Positions 6,606 to 14,679 of a DNA stretch of 25,374 nt are shown one piece after another (within the stretch, counting starts at the first letter, position 1; every line of letters starts with the position of its first letter). The stretch spans positions 1 through 25,374 of the forward strand of contig CAMLLU010000078.1 of NCBI GenBank assembly GCA_946480925.1. The letters are read 5' to 3'. Under the pieces are notes generated by a model. That model was not told the DNA's origin. It searched no databases and was given only the letters and a program-made list of their open reading frames with translations. Made by a program: the position numbers and the translations under genes. This stretch comes from an uncultured Rivibacter sp. GTDB lineage: Bacteria > Pseudomonadota > Gammaproteobacteria > Burkholderiales > Burkholderiaceae.

Positions 6606-9600
6606 GGGAGCCTTCGTCAGCGGGACGCGCTGCAGCAGGCAGGGACGGTGCAGCCGGCGCTTGCGCGGCGCTGTCGCGCCGGATGCGGAACCAGGTGGCG
6701 TACAGCGCCGGCACGAAGACGAGCGTGAGCGCAGTGGCCACCACGAGGCCTCCCATGATCGAGATGGCCATCGGCCCCCAGAAGACGCTGCGCGTGAGCG
6801 GGATCATGGCCAGCACCGCTGCGGCCGCGGTCAGCACCACCGGGCGTGAGCGCCGCACCGTGGCGTCGACGATGGCGGTCCAGGGGGCCGCGCCGCGCGC
6901 GATGTCCTGGTCGATCTGGTCGACGAGGATGATCGAGTTGCGCATGATCATGCCGCCCAGCGCAATCACTCCCAGCAGCGCGACGAAGCCGAACGGCGCC
7001 TGGAAGATCAACAGCGCCGGGACCACGCCGATGAGGGCGAGCGGTCCGGTCAGGAACACCATGAACAGCCGCGAGAAGCTCTGCAGCTGGATCATCAGCA
7101 GCGTGAGCGTCACCGCGAACATCGCCGGGAACACGGCGAACAGCGCCTGGTTGGCCTTGTCGCTTTCTTCGATGGCGCCGCCTTCCTCGATGCGGTAGCC
7201 GGGGGGCAGGCTGTCGATGATGGGCTGCAGGGACGGCCGGATCTGCGCCGTGGCGTAGGGGCCTTGCACGCCGTCGGCCACGTCGGCGCGCACGGTGAGC
7301 GCCATGTCGCGGTTGCGCCGCCACAGGACGGGCTCTTCGAAGGTCGGCTCGATGCGCGCCACCTGGGACAGCGGCACGGTCACCCCGCTGCGCGTGAACA
7401 CCTGCAGGTCGCCTATCTGGCCGATGCTCTTGCGCTCCTCGGCCGTGGCGCGCACGACGACGTCGACCAGCTCTTCTCCGCGGCGGATCTGCGTCACCGG
7501 CGCGCCGTCGAGGGCGGTCTGGACCAGGCCCTGGATGTCCGCAGAGGACAGCCCCAGCAGTCGAGCCTTGTCCTGGTCGACGTGGACGCGCACCGAGCGC
7601 ACCTGCTCGTTCCAGTCCAGCTGCGTGTCGCGCACCAGCGTGCTCTGGCGCACGGCGTCGCGCACCCGGTAGGCGATCTCCCGCACCTGGGCCTTGTCGG
7701 GCCCGACGACGCGAAACTGGACCGGGAAGCCCACGGGCGGCCCGAACTCCAGGCGCTGCACGCGTGCCCTGACGTCAGGGAATTCCTCGTCCTTGTCGAA
7801 CAGATCCATCAGCCGGGTGCGAACGCGCTCGCGCTGCTCGATGCCCGCCGTCTTGATGACGAACTGCGCGAACCCGGGGTTGGGCAGCTCCGGCTGGATC
7901 GACAGGTAGAAGCGTGGCGTCCCGGCGCCGGTGTAGGCGGTGAAGAACTCGATGTCCGGGTCTTTCGCCAGCCGCCCCTCGAGCCGCTTCACCTGGCGCT
8001 GCGTGGCGGCGAAGGACGCCCCTTCGCGCAGCCGCAGGTCGACCAGCAGCTCCGGCCGCGAGGCGGTGGGGAAGAACTGCTGCTGCACCTTCAGCATGCC
8101 GGCGCCGGCGAGGACGAAGACGGCCACCGTCAGCGCCAGCACCAGGGTGCGGTGCTGGACCGCCCAGTCGACGACACGGCGCAGGCGGTGATAGACGGGC
8201 CGGTCGTAGACGTCGTGGTGCGGGCCTGCCGACAGCTTCTTGGGCAGCAGCAGGACGCCCAGGTACGGCGTGAAGACGACCGCCACCACCCACGACAGGA
8301 TGAGGGCCACGCCCACCACCCAGAAGATGCCGCCCGCGTACTGGCCGGCGATCGACTTCGCGAAGCCCACCGGCATGAAGCCGGCAGCGGTGATCAGCGT
8401 GCCGGTCAGCATCGGAAATGCCGTGGACGTGTAGGCGTAGGTGGCGGCGCGCAGCCGGTCCCAGCCTTCCTCCAGCTTCACCACCATCATTTCCACGGCG
8501 ATGATGGCGTCGTCGACCAGGAGGCCCAGCGCGATGATCAGGGCCCCGAGCGAGATGCGGTCGAGGTTCCAGCCCGCCGCGTACATGACGGCGGCCACGA
8601 GCGCCAGCACGAGCGGCACGGATGCGGCCACCACGATGCCGGTGCGCCAGCCCAGGAACAGGAACGACACGGCCAGCACGATGGCCAGCGCCTCCAGGAA
8701 CGAGCGCTCGAACTCCCACACCGACTCGCCCACGACGCGAGGCTGGTCGGCGTACTGCTGGATCTCCACACCCGCGGGGAGCTCCTGGCGCACCTGCGCA
8801 AGACGCTGCTCCAGCGCATGCCCGAAGTCCAGCACGTTGCCGTTGTGCTGCAGGGTCACGCCGATGGCCAGGACCGGCACGCCGTTGTGCCGGATCGTCA
8901 GGCTGGGCGGATCCTCATAACCGGCGCGCACGGTGGCGATGTCGGCCAGCCGGAGCAGCTGGCCACCCACCTCCAGGGTGACGTTGGACACGTCCTGTGC
9001 ATTGCCGAGCCGGCCGTCCACGCGCACCTGCACGCGGTCGTGCGTGGCGTCGGACGAACCGGCCGGCGCGACGAGGTTCTGCCGCGCCAGCGCATCGAAC
9101 ACCGCCGTGGGCGCGATGCCGAGCGCGGCCAGCCGCCGCGTGGAGAGCTCCACATACACACGCTCGGCCTGCTTGCCCAGCACGTCGACCTTGCCCGCGC
9201 CGGGCACGCTCTGGAAGCGCCGCTTCACCGCTTCGGTGACGTCGGCCAGCTCTGCCATCGACAGGTCGGGGGCGCTCAGCGCGTAGAGCACGCTGTAGCG
9301 GTCGTTGTACTCGTCGTTGAAGAACGGCCCGCGCACGCCTTCGGGGAATTCCTGCCGCACGTCGCCGATCTTCTTGCGCACCTGGTACCAGGCGTTCTCC
9401 AGCTCGGCCTTGCTGCTGCCGCCCTTCATCCACAGCGTGATGCCGCCGTAGCCCTGGCGCGCGAAGCTGCGGACGTAGTCGAAGTGATCCAGCTCCTGCA
9501 GCCTGCGCTCGATGCGGTTGAGCACCTGGTCCTGCACGTCCTGTGCGGTGGCGCCCGGCCACACGACGATGGCGGTCATCTGCGGCACGTCGAAGTTGGG

Positions 9601-9720
9601 GTCTTCCAGGCGGCCGAGACGGCTGAACGACAGGCCGCCGACGATGAGCGTCGCGATGATCAGGAACAGCACCATCGGCCGGTGCGTGACGGCCCATTCG
9701 GAAAGGTTGAAGCGTTTCAT
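6598..9720 (-). CDS. RND efflux pump inner-membrane transporter (AcrB/TriC-like)
   Basis: The 1040-aa protein has the size and layout of proton-driven RND drug pumps: an N-terminal membrane helix (about 13-30), a first large periplasmic loop, a bundle of helices, a second periplasmic loop from about residue 560, and a final bundle ending near 1015. The proton-relay pair is visible in helix 4 as LGLLVDDAIIAVE. The opening segment RLEDPNFDVPQMTAIVVWPGA resembles the TriC branch more than classical AcrB. The start at 9720 follows the membrane-fusion gene with a one-base overlap (TGATG). The open frame continues upstream to 9927, but that part is antisense-like noise overlapping the fusion-protein gene. 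It should expel hydrophobic compounds together with the two upstream partners. Substrate specificity is unknown. Confidence 0.95.
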   Translation of the reverse strand: MKRFNLSEWAVTHRPMVLFLIIATLIVGGLSFSRLGRLEDPNFDVPQMTAIVVWPGATAQDVQDQVLNRIERRLQELDHFDYVRSFARQGYGGITLWMKGGSSKAELENAWYQVRKKIGDVRQEFPEGVRGPFFNDEYNDRYSVLYALSAPDLSMAELADVTEAVKRRFQSVPGAGKVDVLGKQAERVYVELSTRRLAALGIAPTAVFDALARQNLVAPAGSSDATHDRVQVRVDGRLGNAQDVSNVTLEVGGQLLRLADIATVRAGYEDPPSLTIRHNGVPVLAIGVTLQHNGNVLDFGHALEQRLAQVRQELPAGVEIQQYADQPRVVGESVWEFERSFLEALAIVLAVSFLFLGWRTGIVVAASVPLVLALVAAVMYAAGWNLDRISLGALIIALGLLVDDAIIAVEMMVVKLEEGWDRLRAATYAYTSTAFPMLTGTLITAAGFMPVGFAKSIAGQYAGGIFWVVGVALILSWVVAVVFTPYLGVLLLPKKLSAGPHHDVYDRPVYHRLRRVVDWAVQHRTLVLALTVAVFVLAGAGMLKVQQQFFPTASRPELLVDLRLREGASFAATQRQVKRLEGRLAKDPDIEFFTAYTGAGTPRFYLSIQPELPNPGFAQFVIKTAGIEQRERVRTRLMDLFDKDEEFPDVRARVQRLEFGPPVGFPVQFRVVGPDKAQVREIAYRVRDAVRQSTLVRDTQLDWNEQVRSVRVHVDQDKARLLGLSSADIQGLVQTALDGAPVTQIRRGEELVDVVVRATAEERKSIGQIGDLQVFTRSGVTVPLSQVARIEPTFEEPVLWRRNRDMALTVRADVADGVQGPYATAQIRPSLQPIIDSLPPGYRIEEGGAIEESDKANQALFAVFPAMFAVTLTLLMIQLQSFSRLFMVFLTGPLALIGVVPALLIFQAPFGFVALLGVIALGGMIMRNSIILVDQIDQDIARGAAPWTAIVDATVRRSRPVVLTAAAAVLAMIPLTRSVFWGPMAISIMGGLVVATALTLVFVPALYATWFRIRRDSAAQAPAAPSLPAAARPADEGSHA

Positions 9721-10850
9721 CAGCTGCTCTTTGCGACAGTGGCCGTTGCGGAGTCGGTGGCCCGCTCGATGGGACGCACGGCGGTGGCGGCATCGAGCTT
9801 CTGGGCGCCCACGCTGACCACCCGGCTGCCCAGGGGCAGGCCCGAGACGTGGACCGTGGCGTCGTCGACGGACACCACCTGGACCGGCGTGAACACGAGG
9901 CCCGATCCTTTTGCGTCCAGCGTCCACACGCCGGCGGGCCCGCTGCCCTTGACCAGGGCGCTGACCGGCAGCACCGTGGTGGCGGGGCCGGCCTGCGGTC
10001 CTGCGAGGGTCAATCGCATCGTGCTGCCCAGCGGCAGCGCGGCGACCTGGGCCCGCGATTGCGGGACGGCCGCATACCGTGCGCGGTAGGTGCGGCCTTG
10101 CGCGCTGGCCTGGGGGGACAGTTCACGCAGCGTGAGCGCAACTGCAGACTTCGGGTCGTTCCAGGGGGTGGCCGTGGCACCGAGGCTGCGTGCGCGGCCC
10201 ACCCAGTCTTCCGGCAGTTCGGCCACGATCTCGTTCTCGCCTTCACGCGCCAGCGAGACGACGGGCTGGCCCTCGGCCACCACCTGGCCTCGCTCGAAGC
10301 GAAGCCCTGTCACGACTCCGGCGTAGGGGGCCACCAGGGCGGCGTACCCCTCGCGATTGCGCGCCAGCTGCAGCTGCCGGTTCGCCTGGTCGAGGCGGGC
10401 GGCGGCGGCGTCGGCCCGCGCCTTCTGCCGCTCGTGGTCGGCCGTGCCAACGGACCCGTCGGCCAGCAGGCGGCGCAGCCGTGCCTCATCCGAGGCGGCC
10501 TGTTGCGCGTCCACCGTGGCCGCCTGCACCTGGTCGGCGGCCGCCTTCACGGCGAGCTGGTAGTCGACGGGGTCGAGGCGGGCCAGCGCCTGGCCTGCCT
10601 TGACGCGGTCGCCGACCTCGACGAGGCGTTCGACCACCTTGCCGCCGGTGCGAAAGCCCAGGTCGCTCTCGACGCGGGCCCGGACCACCGAGGTGAAGGT
10701 GCGGGTCTGCGCGGACATGGCGTGGGTCACGGTCGTCACGAAGACCGGCTTCGCGGCGGCGGCAGGGGCGGGGGGGGCGCTGCAGCCGGCGAGCAGCAGG
10801 CTGGCGGCTGCAACGGCGGAAATCGAAACGAAGGGGAAGATCCTGTTCAC
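9720..10850 (-). CDS. RND efflux periplasmic membrane-fusion lipoprotein
   Basis: The 376-aa adaptor links the inner-membrane pump to the outer-membrane channel. It begins with a GTG whose last two bases form part of the upstream gene's TGA (GTGA, 4-bp overlap), and AAGGA lies just upstream. A lipoprotein signal ends at LLLAGC with Cys23 as the lipidated residue. The two lipoyl halves are seen at RTGGKVVERLVEVGDRVKAG (about 68-87) and LVAPYAGVVTGLRFERGQVV. An Ala/Gln/Arg-rich coiled-coil hairpin lies between them (about 100-170). A beta-barrel and membrane-proximal domain follow. Codons near 25-29 contain a run of eight C on the coding strand (10770-10777), which is prone to slippage. Confidence 0.94.
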   Translation of the reverse strand: MNRIFPFVSISAVAAASLLLAGCSAPPAPAAAAKPVFVTTVTHAMSAQTRTFTSVVRARVESDLGFRTGGKVVERLVEVGDRVKAGQALARLDPVDYQLAVKAAADQVQAATVDAQQAASDEARLRRLLADGSVGTADHERQKARADAAAARLDQANRQLQLARNREGYAALVAPYAGVVTGLRFERGQVVAEGQPVVSLAREGENEIVAELPEDWVGRARSLGATATPWNDPKSAVALTLRELSPQASAQGRTYRARYAAVPQSRAQVAALPLGSTMRLTLAGPQAGPATTVLPVSALVKGSGPAGVWTLDAKGSGLVFTPVQVVSVDDATVHVSGLPLGSRVVSVGAQKLDAATAVRPIERATDSATATVAKSS

Positions 10851-12316
10851 TGGGGCGTCCTTGTGGCGAAAGGTGTGGTGTCGGCGCCGGCCGGGGTCTG
10901 GGCAAGGCCTCCTCCGAGCGCCTTGTAGAGCTGCACGTCGGCCAGCACCTGCTGGAGGCGGCCGTCCGACAGGGCCAGTTCGCTGGCGAGCACGGAGCGC
11001 TGCACGTCCAGCAGGACCAGCAGGTCGATCTGTCCCTCGCGCTGCAGCGACTCGGCGCGCTGCAGCGAGCGGCGGCGATGCTCGGCGGTGAGAGCGAGGG
11101 CCGCGGTGCGCTCGGCTTCCTGCGAGCGCACGAGCAGGCTGTCCTCGACCTCCTGGACCGCGACCAGCACCGCCTTCTGCCAGGCCAGCAACGCCTCTTC
11201 AGCCCGTGCGGACTGCGCGCGGATTCCGGCGTCGATGCGTCCGGCGTTGAAGATCGGCGCTGCAAAGGCCAGGGCGACGTTCGAGAAGTGAACCGGGGGG
11301 AGATCCAGCGAGTTCAACCGCAGGTCCTGGCGACCCACCAGTGCGCTGAGGAACAGCTTGGGCCACCATTGCGCGCGGGCTTCGGCGCTGCGCAGCGTTT
11401 CGGCGCCGACGCGCGCCTCGGCCGCCACCAGGTCAGGGCGGCGGCGCAGCAGCTCGCTCGGCTGGCCCGCTGCAATGGCACGCGGCGCCGGCCACTCGAA
11501 GGCGCCGTCGCTTTCGACGACCCTGGCCGATGGGTTGCCGCCCAGCAGGACCGCCAGCCTCGTCTGCGTGACACCCGCCAGCATTCGCAGCGCGGGCACC
11601 TGAGCGTCGAACGCGTCGGCCTCGGCGCGCGCCCGGTCCAGGTCGAAGGCGCTGGCCTGGCCTTCACGAAACCGGCTGTCCACGCGCGCTGCAGTCTCAC
11701 GCTGGGCGCGTGCCAGGGCCTGCACGATGCGCAGCCGCTCCTCGGCGCCGCGCAGCACGAAGTACTGCCGTGCCACCTCGCTGGCGACCAGGAGGCGGGC
11801 TCCGCCGACGCCGGCTGTTGCGGCCACCGCGTCGGCCTGCGCCGCGTCGCGCGCCGCACGAAGGCCGCCGGCCAGGTCGATCTCCCAGGAGACGTCGACA
11901 CCGGCACGCAGCGTGCGCGTGTCCGGCAGGCCTTGCTTGACGGGTTCGGGCAGCCCGCTGTCGCTGCGCGATGCCGACGCCTGCAGGCCCAGCGTGGGCC
12001 ACAGCCGGGAGCCCTGGGCATCGGCACCTGCCCGAGCCTGGACGACGCGCTGCAGCGCGATCGCGACATCCTGGTTGGCCACCAGGGCCTGCTTGACCAG
12101 CCGCGCCAGCACCGGGTCGCCATAGCCGTCCCACCAGCCTTCGTCGAGCGCCTGCACGGCACCGGTCGCCGGTGACTCGTGCGAGAAGCTGTCGGCCAGT
12201 GGCACTGCCGGCTTTGGGGGCTGGAGCGAGGGTGTCGAGCAAGCCGATAGGATGGCGAGCGCCAGGGCGGCCGCCGCTGGGCGGCTCGACAATGAAAGCG
12301 TCATGAGTGACTTCAT
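10847..12316 (-). CDS. Outer-membrane factor lipoprotein of RND efflux (NodT/OprM family)
   Basis: The product is a TolC-type trimeric channel. From 12316 it is 489 aa; an ATG at 12304 (4 codons later) is equally possible because neither has a clear Shine-Dalgarno. The signal peptide ends at LAILSAC, with Cys26 as the lipid-attachment residue. The two repeated outer-membrane-efflux segments are visible: W..YGDPVLARLVKQALVANQDVAIALQRV near 60-90, and LLRRRPDLVAAEARVGAE near 275-295 followed by FNAGRIDAGIRAQSARAEEALL. It is the first gene of the array. Its predicted promoter and two palindromic operator-like sites lie immediately upstream, so the untranslated leader would be only about 17-29 nt. 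It overlaps the fusion-protein gene by 4 bp. Confidence 0.94.
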   Translation of the reverse strand: MKSLMTLSLSSRPAAAALALAILSACSTPSLQPPKPAVPLADSFSHESPATGAVQALDEGWWDGYGDPVLARLVKQALVANQDVAIALQRVVQARAGADAQGSRLWPTLGLQASASRSDSGLPEPVKQGLPDTRTLRAGVDVSWEIDLAGGLRAARDAAQADAVAATAGVGGARLLVASEVARQYFVLRGAEERLRIVQALARAQRETAARVDSRFREGQASAFDLDRARAEADAFDAQVPALRMLAGVTQTRLAVLLGGNPSARVVESDGAFEWPAPRAIAAGQPSELLRRRPDLVAAEARVGAETLRSAEARAQWWPKLFLSALVGRQDLRLNSLDLPPVHFSNVALAFAAPIFNAGRIDAGIRAQSARAEEALLAWQKAVLVAVQEVEDSLLVRSQEAERTAALALTAEHRRRSLQRAESLQREGQIDLLVLLDVQRSVLASELALSDGRLQQVLADVQLYKALGGGLAQTPAGADTTPFATRTPQ

Positions 12317-12384
12317 TTAGTGGACTATTAAGTCCAGTAAGTGTAGTCACATATACTGTACTGTCAAGTCCATAAATTAAGCCG
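12316..12384. promoter_or_regulatory. Divergent promoter with two TetR-type palindromes, 36 bp apart
   Basis: Site 1 is TGGACTATTAAGTCCA (12321-12336) and site 2 is TGTACTGTCAAGTCCA (12357-12372). Both are 6-bp arms around 4 bp, with further symmetry outside (TTTAG / CAGTAA). Their centres are 36 bp apart. On the minus strand a perfect -35 TTGACA (12367-12362) lies within site 2, followed after 16 bp by TACACT (12345-12340) as -10; transcription should start near 12333 inside site 1. On the plus strand TATACT (12352-12357) is a good -10 for the tetR gene, with start near 12364 in site 2. A repressor bound to both sites would block both directions. Confidence 0.78.
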
Positions 12385-13035
12385 ATGCCACAAAACGACG
12401 ACGATGTCGCGCCACAGCCGCGCCGCGGTCGGCCGCGCGATCCAGAGCGCTGCCGGCGCATCTTGGAGGCGGCGCGCAGCCACTTCTATGCGCACGGCCT
12501 GGAGCGCGCCAGTGTGGACGCCATCGCTGCTGACGCCGGCGTCTCGAAGATGACCATCTACAGCAACTTCGGGTCGAAGGAGGGGCTGTTCGAAGCGGTG
12601 GTCCAGGAGCGCACCGGCCGTGTCATGGGTGGCTCTGCCGGTGTGGAAGCGCTGGACCCCATGCAGCCGCGCAAGGCGCTGCTCACCGTGGGTGAGCAGT
12701 TCCTTGCTCTCACGAGAGAAGAGGACGCACTGGGCAAGTTCCGCTCGCTCTACGGCGCGGCGGGCTCGCAGCCCGAAGCCTGCCGGGCCTTCTACAGGCA
12801 GGGAGCCGAGCGGCTGGTCAGCGAGCTGGCCGTGTACCTGCGGCGCGCGAATGAAGCCGGAACGCTGAGGGTGAAACATCCCCGGCTGGCTGCCGACCTG
12901 TTCCTGGCGATGTTCCTGGGCGATGGCCACATCCGCGGGCTGTTGATGCTCGAAATGCCCGACGCGCGGGAGAACAAGGCGCTGCTGCGGGAGGCCGTGC
13001 GTGTCTTCATCGCGGCCTATGCAGAGGCCGGCTGA
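12385..13035 (+). CDS. TetR/AcrR-family repressor divergent from the efflux array
   Basis: The 216-aa protein has a basic N-terminus (RRGRPRDPERCRR) and a TetR helix-turn-helix at about residues 24-70 (ILEAARSHFYAHGLERASV, IAADAGVSKMTIYSNFGSKEGLF). The rest is the helical ligand/dimerisation domain, including an AcrR-type C-terminal segment (LAADLFLAMFLGDGHIRGLLML). The ATG at 12385 is only 12 bp from operator-like site 2, and no strong Shine-Dalgarno precedes it. Divergence from an RND operon is the classical arrangement of AcrR/TtgR-like repressors, which release DNA when a pump substrate binds. It is therefore the best candidate reader of the shared palindrome found at 12321, 12357, 14664, 16681 and 16717. 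Direct binding is inferred. Confidence 0.92.
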   Translation: MPQNDDDVAPQPRRGRPRDPERCRRILEAARSHFYAHGLERASVDAIAADAGVSKMTIYSNFGSKEGLFEAVVQERTGRVMGGSAGVEALDPMQPRKALLTVGEQFLALTREEDALGKFRSLYGAAGSQPEACRAFYRQGAERLVSELAVYLRRANEAGTLRVKHPRLAADLFLAMFLGDGHIRGLLMLEMPDARENKALLREAVRVFIAAYAEAG

Positions 13036-13080
13036 GACGTCGCGACCTGGCGCGGCCACGGTGCGTCGGTGCGAGCCTGC

Positions 13081-13118
13081 AAAAGAAGAAAGCGGCAGGC
13101 CCCGCAGGGCTTGCCGCT
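13081..13118 (-). terminator. Rho-independent terminator for the pectin lyase gene
   Basis: AGCGGCAGGCCC (13091-13102) pairs with GGGCTTGCCGCT (13107-13118) over 11 of 12 positions with a CGCA loop. On the minus strand the stem is followed by TTCTTCTTTT, giving a typical U-rich tail about 25 bp after the pectin lyase stop codon. On the plus strand no T-run follows, so it may serve the tetR gene poorly. Confidence 0.8.
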
Positions 13119-13142
13119 CGAGACTTCCGTTCCTCCGAACGA

Positions 13143-14549
13143 TCAGTCCGTCGTCTTGCCCACGCCGGCATTGGCGCGCACCTTCTGCGGCACGTTGCGG
13201 GCAGGGTAGGCCTTGACGAGCGCTGCCGCATGAGGCTTCATCGCCTGGATGGCGAGCGTGTCCTGCACCATGGTGCCGTCGTTGTCGGCTGGCTCTGCGA
13301 CGTTGCCGGAGCAGATGCGCCCAATGGCGCTGGTGCAGGCATTCTTGAGTGCGACGGTCTGGCTGTACAGGCCGAAGAGCTGGGCTCCGCCGTGGGGGAA
13401 GTTGGCGACGGGGTCCTTGACCTCGTGAAAGTAGTTGCCCTCGGCGAAGACGCGCAGGCCCTGGCCGTAGTACTGAAGCGCTGAACCTGTCGGGCTCGAG
13501 TTTTCGAACAGGTTGTTGACCATGTGGACGACGGAGCTGTGATGCTCGGCATCCAGCTTGGGCCAGCGGCCGCCAAAGTCGTGCATCCAGTTGCCCACGA
13601 GCGTCAGGCGGTCGGTGCCGGCCATGAGCAGGCCCCAATAGCTCGTGCCGGAGCAGTCCATCGAGTACTCGCTGCGGCCATCGAACTCGTTGTTGGAGAT
13701 CGTCACGTCGGTCACGGCCGGCTGGTTGGTGCCGCTGGCGCTGCTCGAGATCATCTGACGTCCGATGCGGGCGAAATAGTTGTGGTCGATCGACACGCGG
13801 CTGGCGTCAAAGAACTTGATCGCGTCGCCGCCAAAGACGAGGCCTGGGTTGATGTCGGTGATGGACAGATTGCGGATGATGATGTTGCTGACCTTGCCCT
13901 GGAGCAGCAAGCCCCGGCCTTTGAGGCCGGAGTGCGCGCCGACACCGACAACCGTCTTGTTGGAGCCCACCAGCAGCCCCGAGAGGCCCGCCGGCGAATA
14001 GGTGAACTTCGTGATCTTCGTCTTGTCTGGGCAGTGGCCTTTCGTGAAAGCGCCGGGGAGGATGGTCGCTTGGGGCTTCTGTGGGGCATTGCACCGCTGC
14101 GCACCCTCGTAGCAACCGTCCATCTGAGCCAACTCTCCAGGTTTGCTCGTCAAGTCGATGACACCCTTCACGTGGATGATGCGTTTGTCCACGTCGGTAC
14201 AGATGCCTCCCCACTTGGTGCGGCAAAGCTCCTTCTCGAGATCCGCCGCGGTGCTCACCGTCACTTCCTTGCCGCCCTCGCCGCCCGTGACTTTGGCCTT
14301 GGCGGCAAAACCCGTGACGTTCTGCGGAACGGTCATCTGCTTCGAGGCGGCCACCTCCTTGTCGTCGGCGGCCGGCTCCTCTTGCGGTTCGATGGAGGTT
14401 GCCTCGGCGCCCATTTCCTCCTGAACGTCGGCCGCCATTGATTGTTCGGTGGTTGGTGCTGTCCCGTCGCTGGCGCCGCCGCAGGCGGAAAGAAGCGTGC
14501 TCAGTGCTGCCACGGCCATCCAGCTCAGGCGATGAGTGCGGTCATTCAT
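13143..14549 (-). CDS. Pectin lyase-like polysaccharide lyase (PL1), predicted lipoprotein
   Basis: The 468-aa protein resembles family-1 polysaccharide lyases, closer to the pectin lyase branch, which cleaves methyl-esterified homogalacturonan by beta-elimination. The signal peptide ends at TLLSAC with Cys23, so it should be anchored to the outer membrane. Residues 28-72 are an acidic linker rich in Glu and Ala. The parallel beta-helix follows: TVVGVGAHSGLKGRGLLL (about 199-216), NIIIRNLSITDIN (222-234), GDAIKFFDASRVSIDHNYFARIGRQM (241-266 in pieces) and DVTISNNEFDGRS. GGRWPKL (326-332) aligns with the GRxPKv segment holding the catalytic Arg, here Arg328. The usual Trp of vWIDH is Ser (VSIDH). 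One TGGACT palindrome lies 115 bp upstream. Activity on pectin is inferred. Confidence 0.85.
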   Translation of the reverse strand: MNDRTHRLSWMAVAALSTLLSACGGASDGTAPTTEQSMAADVQEEMGAEATSIEPQEEPAADDKEVAASKQMTVPQNVTGFAAKAKVTGGEGGKEVTVSTAADLEKELCRTKWGGICTDVDKRIIHVKGVIDLTSKPGELAQMDGCYEGAQRCNAPQKPQATILPGAFTKGHCPDKTKITKFTYSPAGLSGLLVGSNKTVVGVGAHSGLKGRGLLLQGKVSNIIIRNLSITDINPGLVFGGDAIKFFDASRVSIDHNYFARIGRQMISSSASGTNQPAVTDVTISNNEFDGRSEYSMDCSGTSYWGLLMAGTDRLTLVGNWMHDFGGRWPKLDAEHHSSVVHMVNNLFENSSPTGSALQYYGQGLRVFAEGNYFHEVKDPVANFPHGGAQLFGLYSQTVALKNACTSAIGRICSGNVAEPADNDGTMVQDTLAIQAMKPHAAALVKAYPARNVPQKVRANAGVGKTTD

Positions 14550-14595
14550 GAAAGGCTCGAAACGAGTTGGTGAGAACGTGGACGGTATCGTTCAG

Positions 14596-14603
14596 CCCCC
14601 CCC
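14596..14603. repeat. C8 homopolymer tract in the pectin lyase leader
   Basis: Eight consecutive C bases lie 47 bp upstream of the pectin lyase start codon (G8 on its coding strand). Tracts of this length can change by slippage. If it lies between promoter and start it would be in the untranslated leader or promoter spacer. No functional claim can be made. Confidence 0.45.
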
Positions 14604-14663
14604 GTGAATCATGACCAAAGCGTGGCATTCCCCCTTCCAAACGATGTCGGCGGCCTAAATTGG

Positions 14664-14679
14664 TGGACTCGCGAGTCCA
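14664..14679. promoter_or_regulatory. Single TetR-type palindrome upstream of the pectin lyase gene
   Basis: TGGACTCGCGAGTCCA is a perfect 16-bp palindrome with the same TGGACT-N4-AGTCCA core as the sites at 12321 and 16717. It lies in the 247-bp gap between the SDR stop and the pectin lyase start. Unlike the other promoters it has no TTGACA inside the site and no partner 36 bp away; I see no convincing -10/-35 pair near it. Regulation of pectin lyase through it is plausible but weaker than for the paired sites. Confidence 0.6.

Noticed and set aside
9721..9927. N-terminal extension of the RND pump frame
   Set aside because: It overlaps the fusion-protein gene and has no membrane or family character; the MKRFNLSEW start at 9720 is the family start.
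7264..10089. Plus-strand open frame of 941 codons opposite the RND pump
   Set aside because: Antisense shadow of a complete pump gene; composition is repetitive His/Val/Gln/Arg with no recognisable motif.
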